Shown here: in pieces, positions 38,565 to 47,232 of the stretch
How positions within the stretch are numbered: position 1 is the stretch's first letter
How the letters are laid out: every line of letters starts with the position of its first letter
NCBI GenBank assembly: GCA_022839785.1
Contig: JALHJW010000014.1
Coordinates: 1 to 63,054 of the forward strand
Origin: Desulfovibrio sp.
Lineage (GTDB): Bacteria; Desulfobacterota; Desulfovibrionia; Desulfovibrionales; Desulfovibrionaceae
Direction: 5' to 3'
Length of the DNA stretch: 63,054 nt
The notes under the pieces: model-generated
Databases searched by the model: none
What the model was told of the DNA's origin: nothing
The model's input: the letters and a program-made list of their open reading frames with translations, nothing else
Program-made: the position numbers and the translations under genes

Positions 38565-41285
38565 CTAGGGTTCCACGCGCAACAGCCGCGCCTCTTCCGG
38601 CCGCAATATCCTCGCCGCCAGGGCCTTGATCTCTCCGGGCGTGACCGCGCCCGCGGCCTCCACCTGACGCCGCGCGAAGTCCAGGGGCAGGCCCATGGTC
38701 ATGAGCGAGGCCGCCTCGCCCGCGCGGCTGGAGATGGACTGGCGCTCGCGCCAGTAGTCGCCCTGCAGGATGTTCACGGCGCGGCGCACCTCCTCGGCGG
38801 ACAGCTCGGCCGCCCGCAGGCCCTCGATGGCCGCGTCGAAGCCCGCCAGGGCCTGTCCGGCCTTGTCCGGCTCGGTGCCGATGTAGAAGGCGATGAAGCC
38901 CGCGCCCGGCGTCTGCCAGAGCATGGCCGTGACCGAGTAGCCCAGCCCCTGCTTGTCGCGCAGCTCGCGGAAGAGCAGGCCGCTCTGGCCGGAGAGGACC
39001 TCCTTGAGCACGGCCAGGGCCGGGGAGTCCGGATCGGTCAGGCCGGGCGCGGGGAAGACCTTGAGCAGATGGACCTGGTTGCGGCCGGGCAGATGCTCCA
39101 CGGCCTCCCGCTCCTCCTTCCAGACCGGGACGGCGGGCGTGACGTCGGCGGCCTGGCCGGTCCCGCCGCGCAGCCGCCGCGCCAGGGCCAGGACCGCGTC
39201 GCGGTCGAAGTCGCCGCACACGGCGATGGACAGGGGCAGGCCGCGCTGGCGCTGCCAGAAGCCGCGCGCCTGCCGCGGGGTGAGGCCCTCGACGCTGGCG
39301 GGATCGCCCAGGATCAGGGAGCCGTAGCCCGGCCCGCTGAAGAGGAAGGGGAAGAGGCGGCGGAAGGCCAGCCCGAGGGGCCGGTCCTCGCGGCGCTTGA
39401 TGGCCGCGAGCTGCTCCTGGCGCACGCGGCCCAGCTCCGCCTCGGGGAAGTCCGGGGCCAGGATCGTGGCCTCGACAAGCGGCAGGATGTCGGCCGTGAA
39501 GCGCGTGGGGAAGCGCGCCGAGACCGTGAAGGCGTCGCGCCGCGAGGCCGCGCCCAGGGAGGCGGCGCGGTCGCTCAGGAAGACCTGGCGCGTGAGGTAG
39601 TCCATGCCGCCCGCGCCCTTGGAGAGGTAGGCCGCGGTGAAGTCCGCCAGGCCGTCCGTGACCGTGGCGTCCAGGGAGCTGCCGCCGGGCCAGGAGATCT
39701 CGATGCTGGTGTAGGGCATGGTCGGGTCGGGCAGCAGGGCCACGGGCACGCCGTGCACCGGGACGACCTCGGCCGGGGTCCGCCCGGCCGCGCCGCCGTC
39801 CCCCGCGGCGGCGGAGACGGAGGACGCCGCCTCCTCCGCGCGGGCGGGCCAGGCGCGCTCCACGGCCTCGGCCAGCCCGGCCGCGTCGGCCTTCGTCCCA
39901 TCGGGCAGCAGGTAGATGCCCGCCAGCCGTCCGGGCCGCAGATACTCCCGCGCCACGTCCGCGAGCACGGCCTGCCCCGCGCCGCGCAGGGCGAAGAGGT
40001 AGTTGTCCTCGGAGACCTGGCCGTTCTCGAAGAAGGCGAACCAGCCGAGCTTGTTCGCCAGGCCGCCCAGGGTCTCCTTGGAGCGGAAGAGCTGCTCCTC
40101 GATGTTCAGCTTGGCGCGCGCCAGCTCCTCGGCCGTGAACGCGGCCGGGTCCAGGGCCGCGAGGTCCGCGGCCAGACCGGCTGTGAAGGCGGCGACCTTG
40201 TCCGCGTCCAGGGTGGCCTGGATGACGAAGCCGCCGCCCCGCTCCAGGGTCATGCACTCGGCCGAGATCTGGTCCACCAGCCGCTTCTCGTACTTCCACG
40301 TGCGGTACAGGCGCGAGGTGGCGTCCCCGCCCAGGATCTGGGCCAGGAGGTCCAGCCCCACGGCCTGCTCGCGCCGCAGGCCCGGAACCGGGAAGGCCAG
40401 GGTGACGTAGGCCTTGTTCCATTTGCCGTGCTCCACGCGCACGGCCGGTCCGGCGAAGAGCGGCAGGGGCAGCTCGTCCGCGGCCTGGCTCGCGCCGCTG
40501 TTGCGCAGCGCGCCGAAATGCCTGCGCGCCTCGGCCAGCACGGCCTCCTCGCGCACGTCGCCCACGGCCAGCAGCAGCATGTTGCGCGGCTGGTAGCGGC
40601 GGCGCACGTAGTCCAGGATGTCGTCCCGCGTGATCCCGGCCAGGGACTCGCGCGTGCCGATGATCGGCCAGGCGTAGGAGGTCCCGGGCCAGACCATCTC
40701 CTGCAGGGCCTTGAACTGGCGGCGGCCGGGGTCGTCCTCGCCCATCTCCAGCTCGGAGACCACCACCTTGCGCTCGTTCTCCAACTCGGCCGCGTCCACC
40801 GTGGCGTGCAGGGCCATGTCCTGGATCACGTCCAGGCCCAGCCGCCAGTTCGCCGCGGGCATGTCCGCGTAGTACACGGTGTAGTCGAAGCTGGTGCCCG
40901 CGTTGAACTCGCCGCCCGCGGCCTCGATGGCGCGCGCCGCCTCGCCGGGGCCGAGCCGCCGCGTGCCCTTGAAGACCATGTGCTCCAGCAGGTGCGAGAG
41001 GCCCGCCTCGCGCGGAGTCTCCCAGCCCGACCCGGCGCGCACGTAGAGCCTGAGCGAGGCCAGGGGGAAGCGCGCGTCGCGCTGCACCAGCACGGTCAGG
41101 CCGTTCTCCAGCACGGTGGTGCGCGGACCGTCCGCCGCCCCGGCCGCGGGGCGCTCGCCCACGGGCAGGCGCGGCAGCAGCAGGGGGAGGCGGTCCTCGG
41201 GATCGATGCGCTCGACGCTGCCCATGCGGTCACATCCGCACAGCAGGACGAGCGACGCCAGCAGCAGAAGAAGCGTGCGGGGCAT
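38565..41285 (-). CDS. M16 (pitrilysin/insulinase) family zinc metallopeptidase lipoprotein
   Basis: 906 residues in four M16 domains. The lipobox is LLCGC (C18), so the protein is lipid-anchored, probably periplasmic. The inverted zinc motif HXXEH is complete (H98, E101, H102 in HLLEHMVFKG) with the third ligand E178 (VVSELE). The second half (about 480-906) is the inactive pair of domains that closes the chamber. It degrades peptides or processes exported proteins. As one chain it matches the fused active/inactive form. It stands alone on the minus strand, with a shared terminator hairpin downstream. Confidence 0.88.
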   Translation of the reverse strand: MPRTLLLLLASLVLLCGCDRMGSVERIDPEDRLPLLLPRLPVGERPAAGAADGPRTTVLENGLTVLVQRDARFPLASLRLYVRAGSGWETPREAGLSHLLEHMVFKGTRRLGPGEAARAIEAAGGEFNAGTSFDYTVYYADMPAANWRLGLDVIQDMALHATVDAAELENERKVVVSELEMGEDDPGRRQFKALQEMVWPGTSYAWPIIGTRESLAGITRDDILDYVRRRYQPRNMLLLAVGDVREEAVLAEARRHFGALRNSGASQAADELPLPLFAGPAVRVEHGKWNKAYVTLAFPVPGLRREQAVGLDLLAQILGGDATSRLYRTWKYEKRLVDQISAECMTLERGGGFVIQATLDADKVAAFTAGLAADLAALDPAAFTAEELARAKLNIEEQLFRSKETLGGLANKLGWFAFFENGQVSEDNYLFALRGAGQAVLADVAREYLRPGRLAGIYLLPDGTKADAAGLAEAVERAWPARAEEAASSVSAAAGDGGAAGRTPAEVVPVHGVPVALLPDPTMPYTSIEISWPGGSSLDATVTDGLADFTAAYLSKGAGGMDYLTRQVFLSDRAASLGAASRRDAFTVSARFPTRFTADILPLVEATILAPDFPEAELGRVRQEQLAAIKRREDRPLGLAFRRLFPFLFSGPGYGSLILGDPASVEGLTPRQARGFWQRQRGLPLSIAVCGDFDRDAVLALARRLRGGTGQAADVTPAVPVWKEEREAVEHLPGRNQVHLLKVFPAPGLTDPDSPALAVLKEVLSGQSGLLFRELRDKQGLGYSVTAMLWQTPGAGFIAFYIGTEPDKAGQALAGFDAAIEGLRAAELSAEEVRRAVNILQGDYWRERQSISSRAGEAASLMTMGLPLDFARRQVEAAGAVTPGEIKALAARILRPEEARLLRVEP

Positions 41286-41354
41286 GTCGTCTCTCCGGAA
41301 GGTGTGGGGCGGGGCGGCGTCCGGCGTGCGCCGGAGGCCGGGGCGCGGCCGGGG

Positions 41355-41624
41355 CTAGGTCCCGCAGCCCGCGCCGCCCTCGCAGTAGGTGCGCACGAAG
41401 CGGCCGATCTGGTGCGAGAGGTGGACGCACTCCACGCCCTGCAGGCAGGTCGCGGCGTCCGCCGCCTCGACGTGCGTGACCAGCTCGTGCGCGTCCTTGA
41501 CCAGCTTCAGCAGCCAGGTGTCCGTGGCCGCGTCGAAGGCGAGCGACGCGTCCAGGCCGTATCTCCCGATCTCGGGGTACATCTCCCTGATCTTGGCCAG
41601 CAGGGTTTCGGGGGTCACGTTCAT
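41355..41624 (-). CDS. Small cysteine-containing protein of unknown function
   Basis: 89 residues, with helices (ETLLAKIREMYPEIGRYG) and a C-terminal region with cysteines (TCLQGVECVHLSHQ, YCEGGAGCG). The four cysteines and two histidines could bind metal, but there is no known motif. AAGGAG lies 7 nt before ATG 41624-41622, which is preferred over the upstream Pro/Lys-rich extension. A good promoter lies at 41682-41710. The peptidase gene follows 69 nt downstream. Confidence 0.7.
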   Translation of the reverse strand: MNVTPETLLAKIREMYPEIGRYGLDASLAFDAATDTWLLKLVKDAHELVTHVEAADAATCLQGVECVHLSHQIGRFVRTYCEGGAGCGT

Positions 41625-41681
41625 GGTCCGCTCCTTGGGCTTGGGGGGCTTGGGGGACATGGGGCGATGGGCCGCATTTCC

Positions 41682-41710
41682 CTTGTACCAGCCCGGGACG
41701 GCGCGTGCAA
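41682..41710 (-). promoter_or_regulatory. Sigma-70-type promoter of the small cysteine protein gene
   Basis: On the minus strand TTGCAC (41710-41705) and TACAAG (41687-41682) are 17 nt apart. The predicted start is near 41675, about 50 nt before the ATG at 41624. It lies between this gene and the radical SAM gene's stop. Confidence 0.55.
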
Positions 41711-41720
41711 GGCGGCAGGA

Positions 41721-44318
41721 TCATTTATCTGTTTCGGCGAAGATCTGCCGCGTCTTGAGGAGCGAGAGGGACGTGGCCGGGATGTGCGGCAGCACGGCCC
41801 GCACCAGGGCCAGGGGGCTGACGTAGCCGCCGCTCCAGTCCAGGAGCAGCCGCGCCTCGGCCGGGCCGGTCAGCGCGACCTCGCGCACGAAGGACTTGGC
41901 GTCCAGCTCGCGCGCGCCGTGGCGCGTCTCGCGCACGAAGAGAACGCTTTCGGCCTGGGCCAGGGCCGTAAGGGAGGCGCACAACGCGGCCCGCTCCCCG
42001 GCGCTCCCGGCGCAGGACAGGAGGAACTCCTCGGCCACGGCCTGGGGCTGGCGGCGGCCCATGGAGAGGGCGTCCACGCGCAGCAGGCCGAGGCCGTCCG
42101 GCATCTGGGGCGCGAGCAGGGCCAGGGCCGCGTCCGGCTCCACCGGCTCGCGCGTGAAGAGGTCGAACCACTCGCACAGGCTCTCCACGCCCACGGGCAG
42201 GGCGCGGCCGAAGGAGACCAGGGGCATGGGGTGAAACCCCTTGGAGAACGAGGGCTTGAGGCCCGCGCGGCGCAGGGCCCGCTCCAGGGTGCGCTGCAGC
42301 TCCAGGGTGGAGAGCCAGGCCGCCGGTCCGCGCTTCTCGAACCAGACGCGGAAATGGCCCTCGCGCCGCGTCAGGTCCTCGCGGATCTCGGGCGGCTTCT
42401 GGGGCCCCTTGCCGGGGTGCTCCGGAGCCTTCTCCGGGGCGTTTCCCGGGGCCGGACCTTGAGCCTGAGGCTCCGCCTGGTCGCGTTCGGCCAGGACCGT
42501 GCGCGGGCGCACGCCGCCCTCTGCCGGGCGTCCGTCCGCCATGTCGCACGCGCCGCACAGGCGGCAGCTGTGGTAGCGGCAGTCGGCGGTGAGCTTTTCC
42601 TCGAAGGCGCGGCGGCGCTCGACGAGCAGGAAGCGCTTCGACACGCCCACGTCCAGGTGGTCCCAGGGCAGCGGGGCCTCGGGATCGCGCGCCGCGAGGC
42701 AGCGGGCCGGATCGACGCCCGCGTCGGCGAAGGCCTGCTCGAAGGCCGCGACGTCGAACCACTCGTCCCAGGCGGGCAGCGTCTGGCCGCGCGCCACCAG
42801 GGCCTCCAGGAGCGGGGCCAGCTCCCGGCCGCCGCGCGAGAGCACGCCTTCCACGAAGCTGGTGCGCGTGTCGTGCCACTTGAGTTTGAGGCGCTTGTCC
42901 GTGCGGAAGAGGTCGCGCAGCAGGTCCACGCGGCGGCGGCACTCCTCCTGCGTGATCTGGGCCTCCCATTGGAAGGGGGTGTGCGGCTTGGGCACGAAGG
43001 GGGCCACGGCGGCCGTGACCTGCAGCCGCTTGACGCCGCGCGGCGCGGCGTTGGCCACGGCCCGGCACAGCTCGAAGATGGCGCGCAGGTCCTCGTCCGT
43101 CTCCGTGGGCAGGCCGCACATGAAGTAGAGCTTCACCTGGCTCCAGCCGCGCGCGAAGAGGGCGGACACGTGGGCCAGCAGCCCGGCCTCGTCCACGCCC
43201 TTGTTGATCACGTCGCGCAGCCGCTGCGAGCCCGCCTCGGGCGCGATGGTGACGCCGGTGCGCCGGATGGAAGCCATGCGGTCCATGATGCCGGGCGAGA
43301 GCGAGCCCACGCGCAGGGACGGCAGGGAGAAGGCCACCTGCTCGGCGGCGCAGGCCTCGAAGGAGCCCGCGAAGAGCGCCTCCAGGGCCGAGTAGTCGCC
43401 CGTGGAGAGCGAGAGGAAGGAAAGCTCCTCGTAACCCGCGCCGGCCAGGGATTTCTCCAGGCAGTCCAGCAGCTTTTCAGGCGTGCGCTCGCGCGCCGGG
43501 CGGTAGGCCATGCCCGCGTGGCAGAAGCGGCAGCCGCGCGTGCAGCCGCGCGCGATCTCCAGGGAAAGCCGGTCGTGCACGGCCTGGCCCCAGGGCAGCA
43601 CGAGGCGCGAGGGGCAGGGCGCGTCGTCAAGGTCCGCCAGCACGGCGCGGCGCACGATCTGGGGCGCGTCCGCGCCCGGCAGGGGCCGCAGGCGGCCCGT
43701 GGCGTCCGGCCCGTAGAACGACGGCACGTAGACCCCGGGCAGCCGCGCCAGGGCGCGCAGGCGCTCGGCGCGCGGGGTCTGCTCCCGCCTGAAACGGGCC
43801 AGGGCCTCCATGAGGGGCGGCAGGGCGGCCTCGCCGTCGCCCAGGATCATGGCGTCCATGAACGGGGCCAGGGGCTCCGCAGCGCCGGTGCAGCCGCCGC
43901 CCGCGAGGATGAGCGGGTCGTGCTCGCCGCGCTCCGCCGTGCGGCGCGGAATCCCGGAGAGGTCCAGCATCCAGAGGATGGAGGGCATGGCCAGCTCGTG
44001 CGTGAGGTGGAAGGCCACGGCGTCCAGCTCGGCCAGCGGGGTGTCGGTCTCCAGGGCGCACAGCGGCGCGCCGTGCGCGGCGAGAATCTTGGCGGCCTCC
44101 GGGCAGGGGGCGTAGACGCGCTCGGCCAGCCAGTCCGGGTTCTCGTTGACCAGGGCGTAGAGGATGCGCTGGCCGAGATAGGACATGCCCACCTCGTAGA
44201 GGTCCGGGAAGGCGAAGGCGATGTGGGCGGACACGGACGCGGGATCGCGCCGCACGCTGCCCCACTCGCTGCCCGCGTAGCGGCTCGGCCGGGGAAGAAG
44301 GGGGAGGAGGTGCTTCAT
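41721..44318 (-). CDS. Radical SAM protein with B12-binding-like and DUF2344 domains (TIGR03960 type)
   Basis: 865 residues. An N-terminal cobalamin-binding-like Rossmann region is followed by a radical SAM core with CTRGCRFC near 259-266. After a Pro-rich linker (about 620-660) comes a DUF2344 domain (about 665-850; FRVWFEKRGPAAWLSTLELQ, GFHPMPLVSFG). A YHSCRLCGACD cysteine cluster lies between. The family is frequently encoded next to RNase E/G in other bacteria. Here RNase G lies 4 kb away on the other strand. Substrate unknown, possibly an RNA base. A long three-way-junction sequence lies just upstream of its ATG (44318). Confidence 0.85.
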   Translation of the reverse strand: MKHLLPLLPRPSRYAGSEWGSVRRDPASVSAHIAFAFPDLYEVGMSYLGQRILYALVNENPDWLAERVYAPCPEAAKILAAHGAPLCALETDTPLAELDAVAFHLTHELAMPSILWMLDLSGIPRRTAERGEHDPLILAGGGCTGAAEPLAPFMDAMILGDGEAALPPLMEALARFRREQTPRAERLRALARLPGVYVPSFYGPDATGRLRPLPGADAPQIVRRAVLADLDDAPCPSRLVLPWGQAVHDRLSLEIARGCTRGCRFCHAGMAYRPARERTPEKLLDCLEKSLAGAGYEELSFLSLSTGDYSALEALFAGSFEACAAEQVAFSLPSLRVGSLSPGIMDRMASIRRTGVTIAPEAGSQRLRDVINKGVDEAGLLAHVSALFARGWSQVKLYFMCGLPTETDEDLRAIFELCRAVANAAPRGVKRLQVTAAVAPFVPKPHTPFQWEAQITQEECRRRVDLLRDLFRTDKRLKLKWHDTRTSFVEGVLSRGGRELAPLLEALVARGQTLPAWDEWFDVAAFEQAFADAGVDPARCLAARDPEAPLPWDHLDVGVSKRFLLVERRRAFEEKLTADCRYHSCRLCGACDMADGRPAEGGVRPRTVLAERDQAEPQAQGPAPGNAPEKAPEHPGKGPQKPPEIREDLTRREGHFRVWFEKRGPAAWLSTLELQRTLERALRRAGLKPSFSKGFHPMPLVSFGRALPVGVESLCEWFDLFTREPVEPDAALALLAPQMPDGLGLLRVDALSMGRRQPQAVAEEFLLSCAGSAGERAALCASLTALAQAESVLFVRETRHGARELDAKSFVREVALTGPAEARLLLDWSGGYVSPLALVRAVLPHIPATSLSLLKTRQIFAETDK

Positions 44319-44320
44319 AC

Positions 44321-44453
44321 AAAGAGAATCAGCCGCTGACTGACGCGGGCTTTCGGCGACCGCAGGCGGTCGCCGAAAGCCATCGATCCTGGCGCGGCCA
44401 TTGTCGGCCGCGCCTTGTCTGCGTCAGTCCGCGGCGAATGATTCTTCTCTTTC
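44321..44453. ncRNA. Predicted three-way-junction structured element
   Basis: An outer stem pairs 44331-44346 with 44421-44436 (15-bp block, one mismatch), with further partial pairing outward (AAAGAGAA against TTCTCTTT). It encloses two perfect hairpins: 44348-44363 against 44366-44381 (about 15 bp, tiny loop) and 44391-44399 against 44406-44414 (9 bp). It fills nearly all the space between two minus-strand genes. It may be a terminator, a leader of the radical SAM gene or a structural RNA. The strand of action is most likely minus. Confidence 0.55.
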
Positions 44454-44459
44454 CGTCTT

Positions 44460-44804
44460 CTACTTGATCAGCCCGAGGCCGCCCTTGCCAGCCGCCGCCA
44501 GGTTCTGCAGGTTGCGCAGGTCCCCGGCCGTGGACAGGGTGAGGTTGGAGGTGGCCTCCAGGTACTTGGTCTTCACTTCCTCGGGGAACTTGCCGTAGAC
44601 GTAGATGATGTGCTCGGCCTTGATCTCGCCCCTGATCTCGGTCTCGAAGGGGTAGCCGAAGGGCAGGAGCATCATCTGCACGCCCTGCTGCGTGGGCACG
44701 GTCTGGATCACGGCCACGTCGGTGAGCTTGTTGCCCTCCTCGTCCCACTTGCCCAGGACGGTGTCGCCGTTGATCAGTTTCACGAGGCGGATATCGTAGG
44801 CCAT
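44460..44804 (-). CDS. Small Sm-like-fold protein
   Basis: 114 residues. The first 85 follow an Sm1/Sm2-like pattern: RLVKLINGDTVLGKWDEEG, LTDVAVIQTV, a loop, then a second block IKAEHIIYVYGKFP. Sm folds bind RNA, so an Hfq-like or riboregulatory role is possible, but the assignment is by eye. The C-terminal 30 residues are Gly/Ala/Asn-rich. AAGGAG precedes ATG 44804-44802. A strong promoter lies at 44840-44868. The stop is directly followed by the structured element 44321-44453. Confidence 0.6.
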   Translation of the reverse strand: MAYDIRLVKLINGDTVLGKWDEEGNKLTDVAVIQTVPTQQGVQMMLLPFGYPFETEIRGEIKAEHIIYVYGKFPEEVKTKYLEATSNLTLSTAGDLRNLQNLAAAGKGGLGLIK

Positions 44805-44839
44805 TTGTATCTCCTTACGTATGATGAAGTGCGCGCAAG

Positions 44840-44868
44840 AAGGTAGTGGCCCCACCCTGGCCTGTCAA
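44840..44868 (-). promoter_or_regulatory. Sigma-70-type promoter of the Sm-like gene
   Basis: Minus strand: perfect TTGACA (44868-44863), 17-nt spacer, TACCTT (44845-44840). The predicted start is about 29 nt before the ATG at 44804. It separates this gene from the MFS gene upstream. Confidence 0.6.
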
Positions 44869-44896
44869 GGAGCAGGACGTGAACCGGACGCGGGCC

Positions 44897-46087
44897 TCAG
44901 CCGCCCTCCCCTTCCGGCAGGCGGCGCGCCGCCAGCAGGGCCAGGAGCATGAGGCCGCCCAGGAGGGCGAAGCCCGCGCCGAAGCCCACGTGGTCGCCGC
45001 ACCAGCCCAGGGCCAGGGGGACCAGGCCCGTGCCCAGGAGGGCGGCCGCGGGCATGACGAAGGCCACGGCCAGGTTGCGCGACTCCCAGGGAAAGGCGCG
45101 CGAGAGCATGGCGAATCCGGCCGGGAAATAGATCACCGCGACCAGCGGCTGCAGCAGCGCCACGGGCGTGACCAGCGCCCCCCGCGCCAGGCCGAGGCAG
45201 GCCGTGAGCAGGCCCGCCGCCCCGAGCCAGAAGAGGATGGTGCGGCGCGGGCCGAAACGGTCCGCGCACAGGCCGCCGACCACGGCCATGAACACGCCCG
45301 AGACGCGCGAGAGCGAGAGCAGGTGGTTGGCCTCCTCGCGGGACAGCCCCAGCTCCTGCACCAGATGCAGCGGCAGCATGGCGTACGGCCCCTGGCTGGC
45401 CCCCACGGCCAGGCCGAAGAGCAGGCTCATGATCCAGAAGGCAGGGCGCGCCATCAGGTCCCGCACCAGACGCGGGCTCGGGGCCTCGCCGTACAGCCCC
45501 CTGCCCGGGCCGAAAAAGAGGCAGGCCGCGGCCGCCAGCCCGGCCCCCAGGCCCAGGGCCAGGAAGGCGGCGCGCCAGTCGCCGCGCGCCACGAACCACT
45601 CGGCCAGCAGCGGGGCCAGGACGAAGGAGAGGTTGGGCGCGGTCTCGTGCACCGACATGGCCCGGCCCCAGTCCTCGCGCCGCGTCAGGGCGGTGATGGA
45701 GGAGATGGCCGAGGGCAGGTACAGCCCGGAGGCCGCGCCCAGGCCGAAGAGCGCGGCCCTGAAGCCCGCCGCGTCCCGCGCCGTCCCGGCCAGGAGGCAG
45801 AAGCCCGCCGTGCCCAGCAGCGAGACGGCCACGGTCAGGCGGTGGCCCAGCAGGCGCGAGACGAAGCCGCTGCCGAGCAGGCACAGGGTCATGCCCAGCC
45901 CCACCATGAGCACGAAGCCCCCGGCCTCGGTGTTGCTGGCGGACAGTTCGCGCGTCACGGGGACCATCAGCGGCCCGATCAGGATGCGCGAGGTGAAGCC
46001 CGTGGCGAAGGCCCCGGCCAGCAAGGCGAGCAGGGGCAGCGCGGCGCGAAAGGGCCGGCCGCCGGCGGGATGGGAGCTGCCGGCCAC
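44897..46087 (-). CDS. Major facilitator superfamily transporter
   Basis: 396 residues, about twelve membrane segments, the usual MFS size. The motif-A-like loop between helices 8 and 9 reads GLCADRFGPRRTILF. The pattern includes FTSRILIGPLMVPVTREL in the first helix. It moves a small solute across the inner membrane. The substrate is unknown. Start GTG 46087-46085 was chosen because it removes an Arg/Pro-rich extension that only reflects overlap with trmI, and gives helix 1 at the N-terminus. It lies 4 nt after the trmI stop, so the two are cotranscribed. Confidence 0.8.
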   Translation of the reverse strand: MAGSSHPAGGRPFRAALPLLALLAGAFATGFTSRILIGPLMVPVTRELSASNTEAGGFVLMVGLGMTLCLLGSGFVSRLLGHRLTVAVSLLGTAGFCLLAGTARDAAGFRAALFGLGAASGLYLPSAISSITALTRREDWGRAMSVHETAPNLSFVLAPLLAEWFVARGDWRAAFLALGLGAGLAAAACLFFGPGRGLYGEAPSPRLVRDLMARPAFWIMSLLFGLAVGASQGPYAMLPLHLVQELGLSREEANHLLSLSRVSGVFMAVVGGLCADRFGPRRTILFWLGAAGLLTACLGLARGALVTPVALLQPLVAVIYFPAGFAMLSRAFPWESRNLAVAFVMPAAALLGTGLVPLALGWCGDHVGFGAGFALLGGLMLLALLAARRLPEGEGG

Positions 46088-46091
46088 CCCC

Positions 46092-47141
46092 CTACCCGGC
46101 GTCCGCGTCGCCCGCGCGGCCCGCGCGGGCGCAGGAGGGGCCGTCCGGCCCGTCGCCCGATTCGCCGCCCGATTCGTCGCCCGCAGCGGCGGCGAGGTCG
46201 CCCGGCATCTCGCCGATCTCCTCGGACAGGGCGTCGTCGGCCCGGCAGGGGCCGCTCCCGGTCTCGGCGTCCACGTCCGCGCCGCAGATCTCCTCGCCCG
46301 CCTCGGCGCCGGCCCCGTCATCGGACTCGGCGGCCGCCCCGGCGATCTGGGAGGCCGTGAGGCCGCCCACCATGCCCTCGGGCGCGGCGCGGCAGAAGAC
46401 CAGGAAGGTGGTGTGCGCCACCATGCGGTCCGTGGGGCGCATGCGGTCCGGCACGGGCTTCCAGCGCCGCACCAGGATCTCCAGCACCTCCACGTCCATG
46501 AACGGCCCGTCCTGCAGGCCCCGCACCAGGTCCGCGACCTGGTTCATGGTGGGCAGCAAAAAGGCCATGGGCGCGCCGACCTTGACCGCGGCGTGGGCCT
46601 GCTCCAGGTATTCCCAGGGCGTGCGCACGTCCAGGAAGAGGGCGTCGGCGTCGGTCTGGTCGAAGCCCAGGGCGATGTCGCGCTCGCACTGCTCCACGCG
46701 GCCGTCGTCCAGCCCGGCCCAGGCCAGGTTGCGGCCGCACAGCTTCTTGAACTCCTCGCGGCGCTCGTAGGTGTAGACCTTGCCCGTGGGCCCCACGAAC
46801 CAGGCCAGGGCCGTGGTCATGGAGCCCGAGCCCGAGCCCGCCTCCACCACGCGCGCGCCCGGCCCCACGGAGAGGCGCATCATGATGTAGCCCAGGTCCT
46901 TGGGGTAGATGATCTGCGTCTGGCGCTTGAGGTTCTTGCACAGGTCGTAGAGCGTGGGCCGCAGGATCAGGTACCTGATGCCCAGGTGCGAGGCCGCCCG
47001 GCCGCCGAAGCCCGCGGCGCGCACGTCCTCGACCTCGAACTTGCCGTCGTGCGTGTGCAGCGGGTCGCGCGGGTCGAGCCGTCTGAGATAGCGCTTGCCC
47101 TTGGGGCTCACGTACAGTACCAATTCGCCGTCAGCGATCAT
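46092..47141 (-). CDS. trmI: tRNA (adenine-N1) methyltransferase, TrmI type
   Basis: 349 residues. A short N-terminal domain (1-65) precedes the SAM methyltransferase domain (about 70-270; VVEAGSGSGSMTTAL motif I, YERREEF, then ALFLDVRTPWEYL). TrmI methylates A58 in the T-loop of tRNA, usually as a tetramer. The last 80 residues are a low-complexity acidic tail (Glu, Asp, Ala, Gly), longer than in typical TrmI and without visible function. ATG 47141-47139 follows CGGAGGA. It is divergent from the radical SAM gene at 47233. Confidence 0.9.
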   Translation of the reverse strand: MIADGELVLYVSPKGKRYLRRLDPRDPLHTHDGKFEVEDVRAAGFGGRAASHLGIRYLILRPTLYDLCKNLKRQTQIIYPKDLGYIMMRLSVGPGARVVEAGSGSGSMTTALAWFVGPTGKVYTYERREEFKKLCGRNLAWAGLDDGRVEQCERDIALGFDQTDADALFLDVRTPWEYLEQAHAAVKVGAPMAFLLPTMNQVADLVRGLQDGPFMDVEVLEILVRRWKPVPDRMRPTDRMVAHTTFLVFCRAAPEGMVGGLTASQIAGAAAESDDGAGAEAGEEICGADVDAETGSGPCRADDALSEEIGEMPGDLAAAAGDESGGESGDGPDGPSCARAGRAGDADAG

Positions 47142-47232
47142 GCGTCCTCCGGATGCGGTCAACAGGGCAAAGGGGCTCAACTGACCCGCCCCGGGCCGTT
47201 CTGTCAAGGTCTGTAGCACACCCCCGCACGCC

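Noticed and set aside
38103..44339. A single plus-strand open frame of 2078 codons, and similar frames of about 1000-1330 codons at 30403-34395, 5771-8755 and 30530-33949
   Set aside because: They are antisense or out-of-frame shadows of clear genes in very GC-rich DNA. Their translations are Arg/Gly/His/Gln-rich, lack domains and have no start context.
46088..46321. N-terminal extension of the MFS transporter to 46321
   Set aside because: It overlaps the trmI coding region and gives a basic, proline-rich stretch. GTG 46087 yields a normal MFS length.
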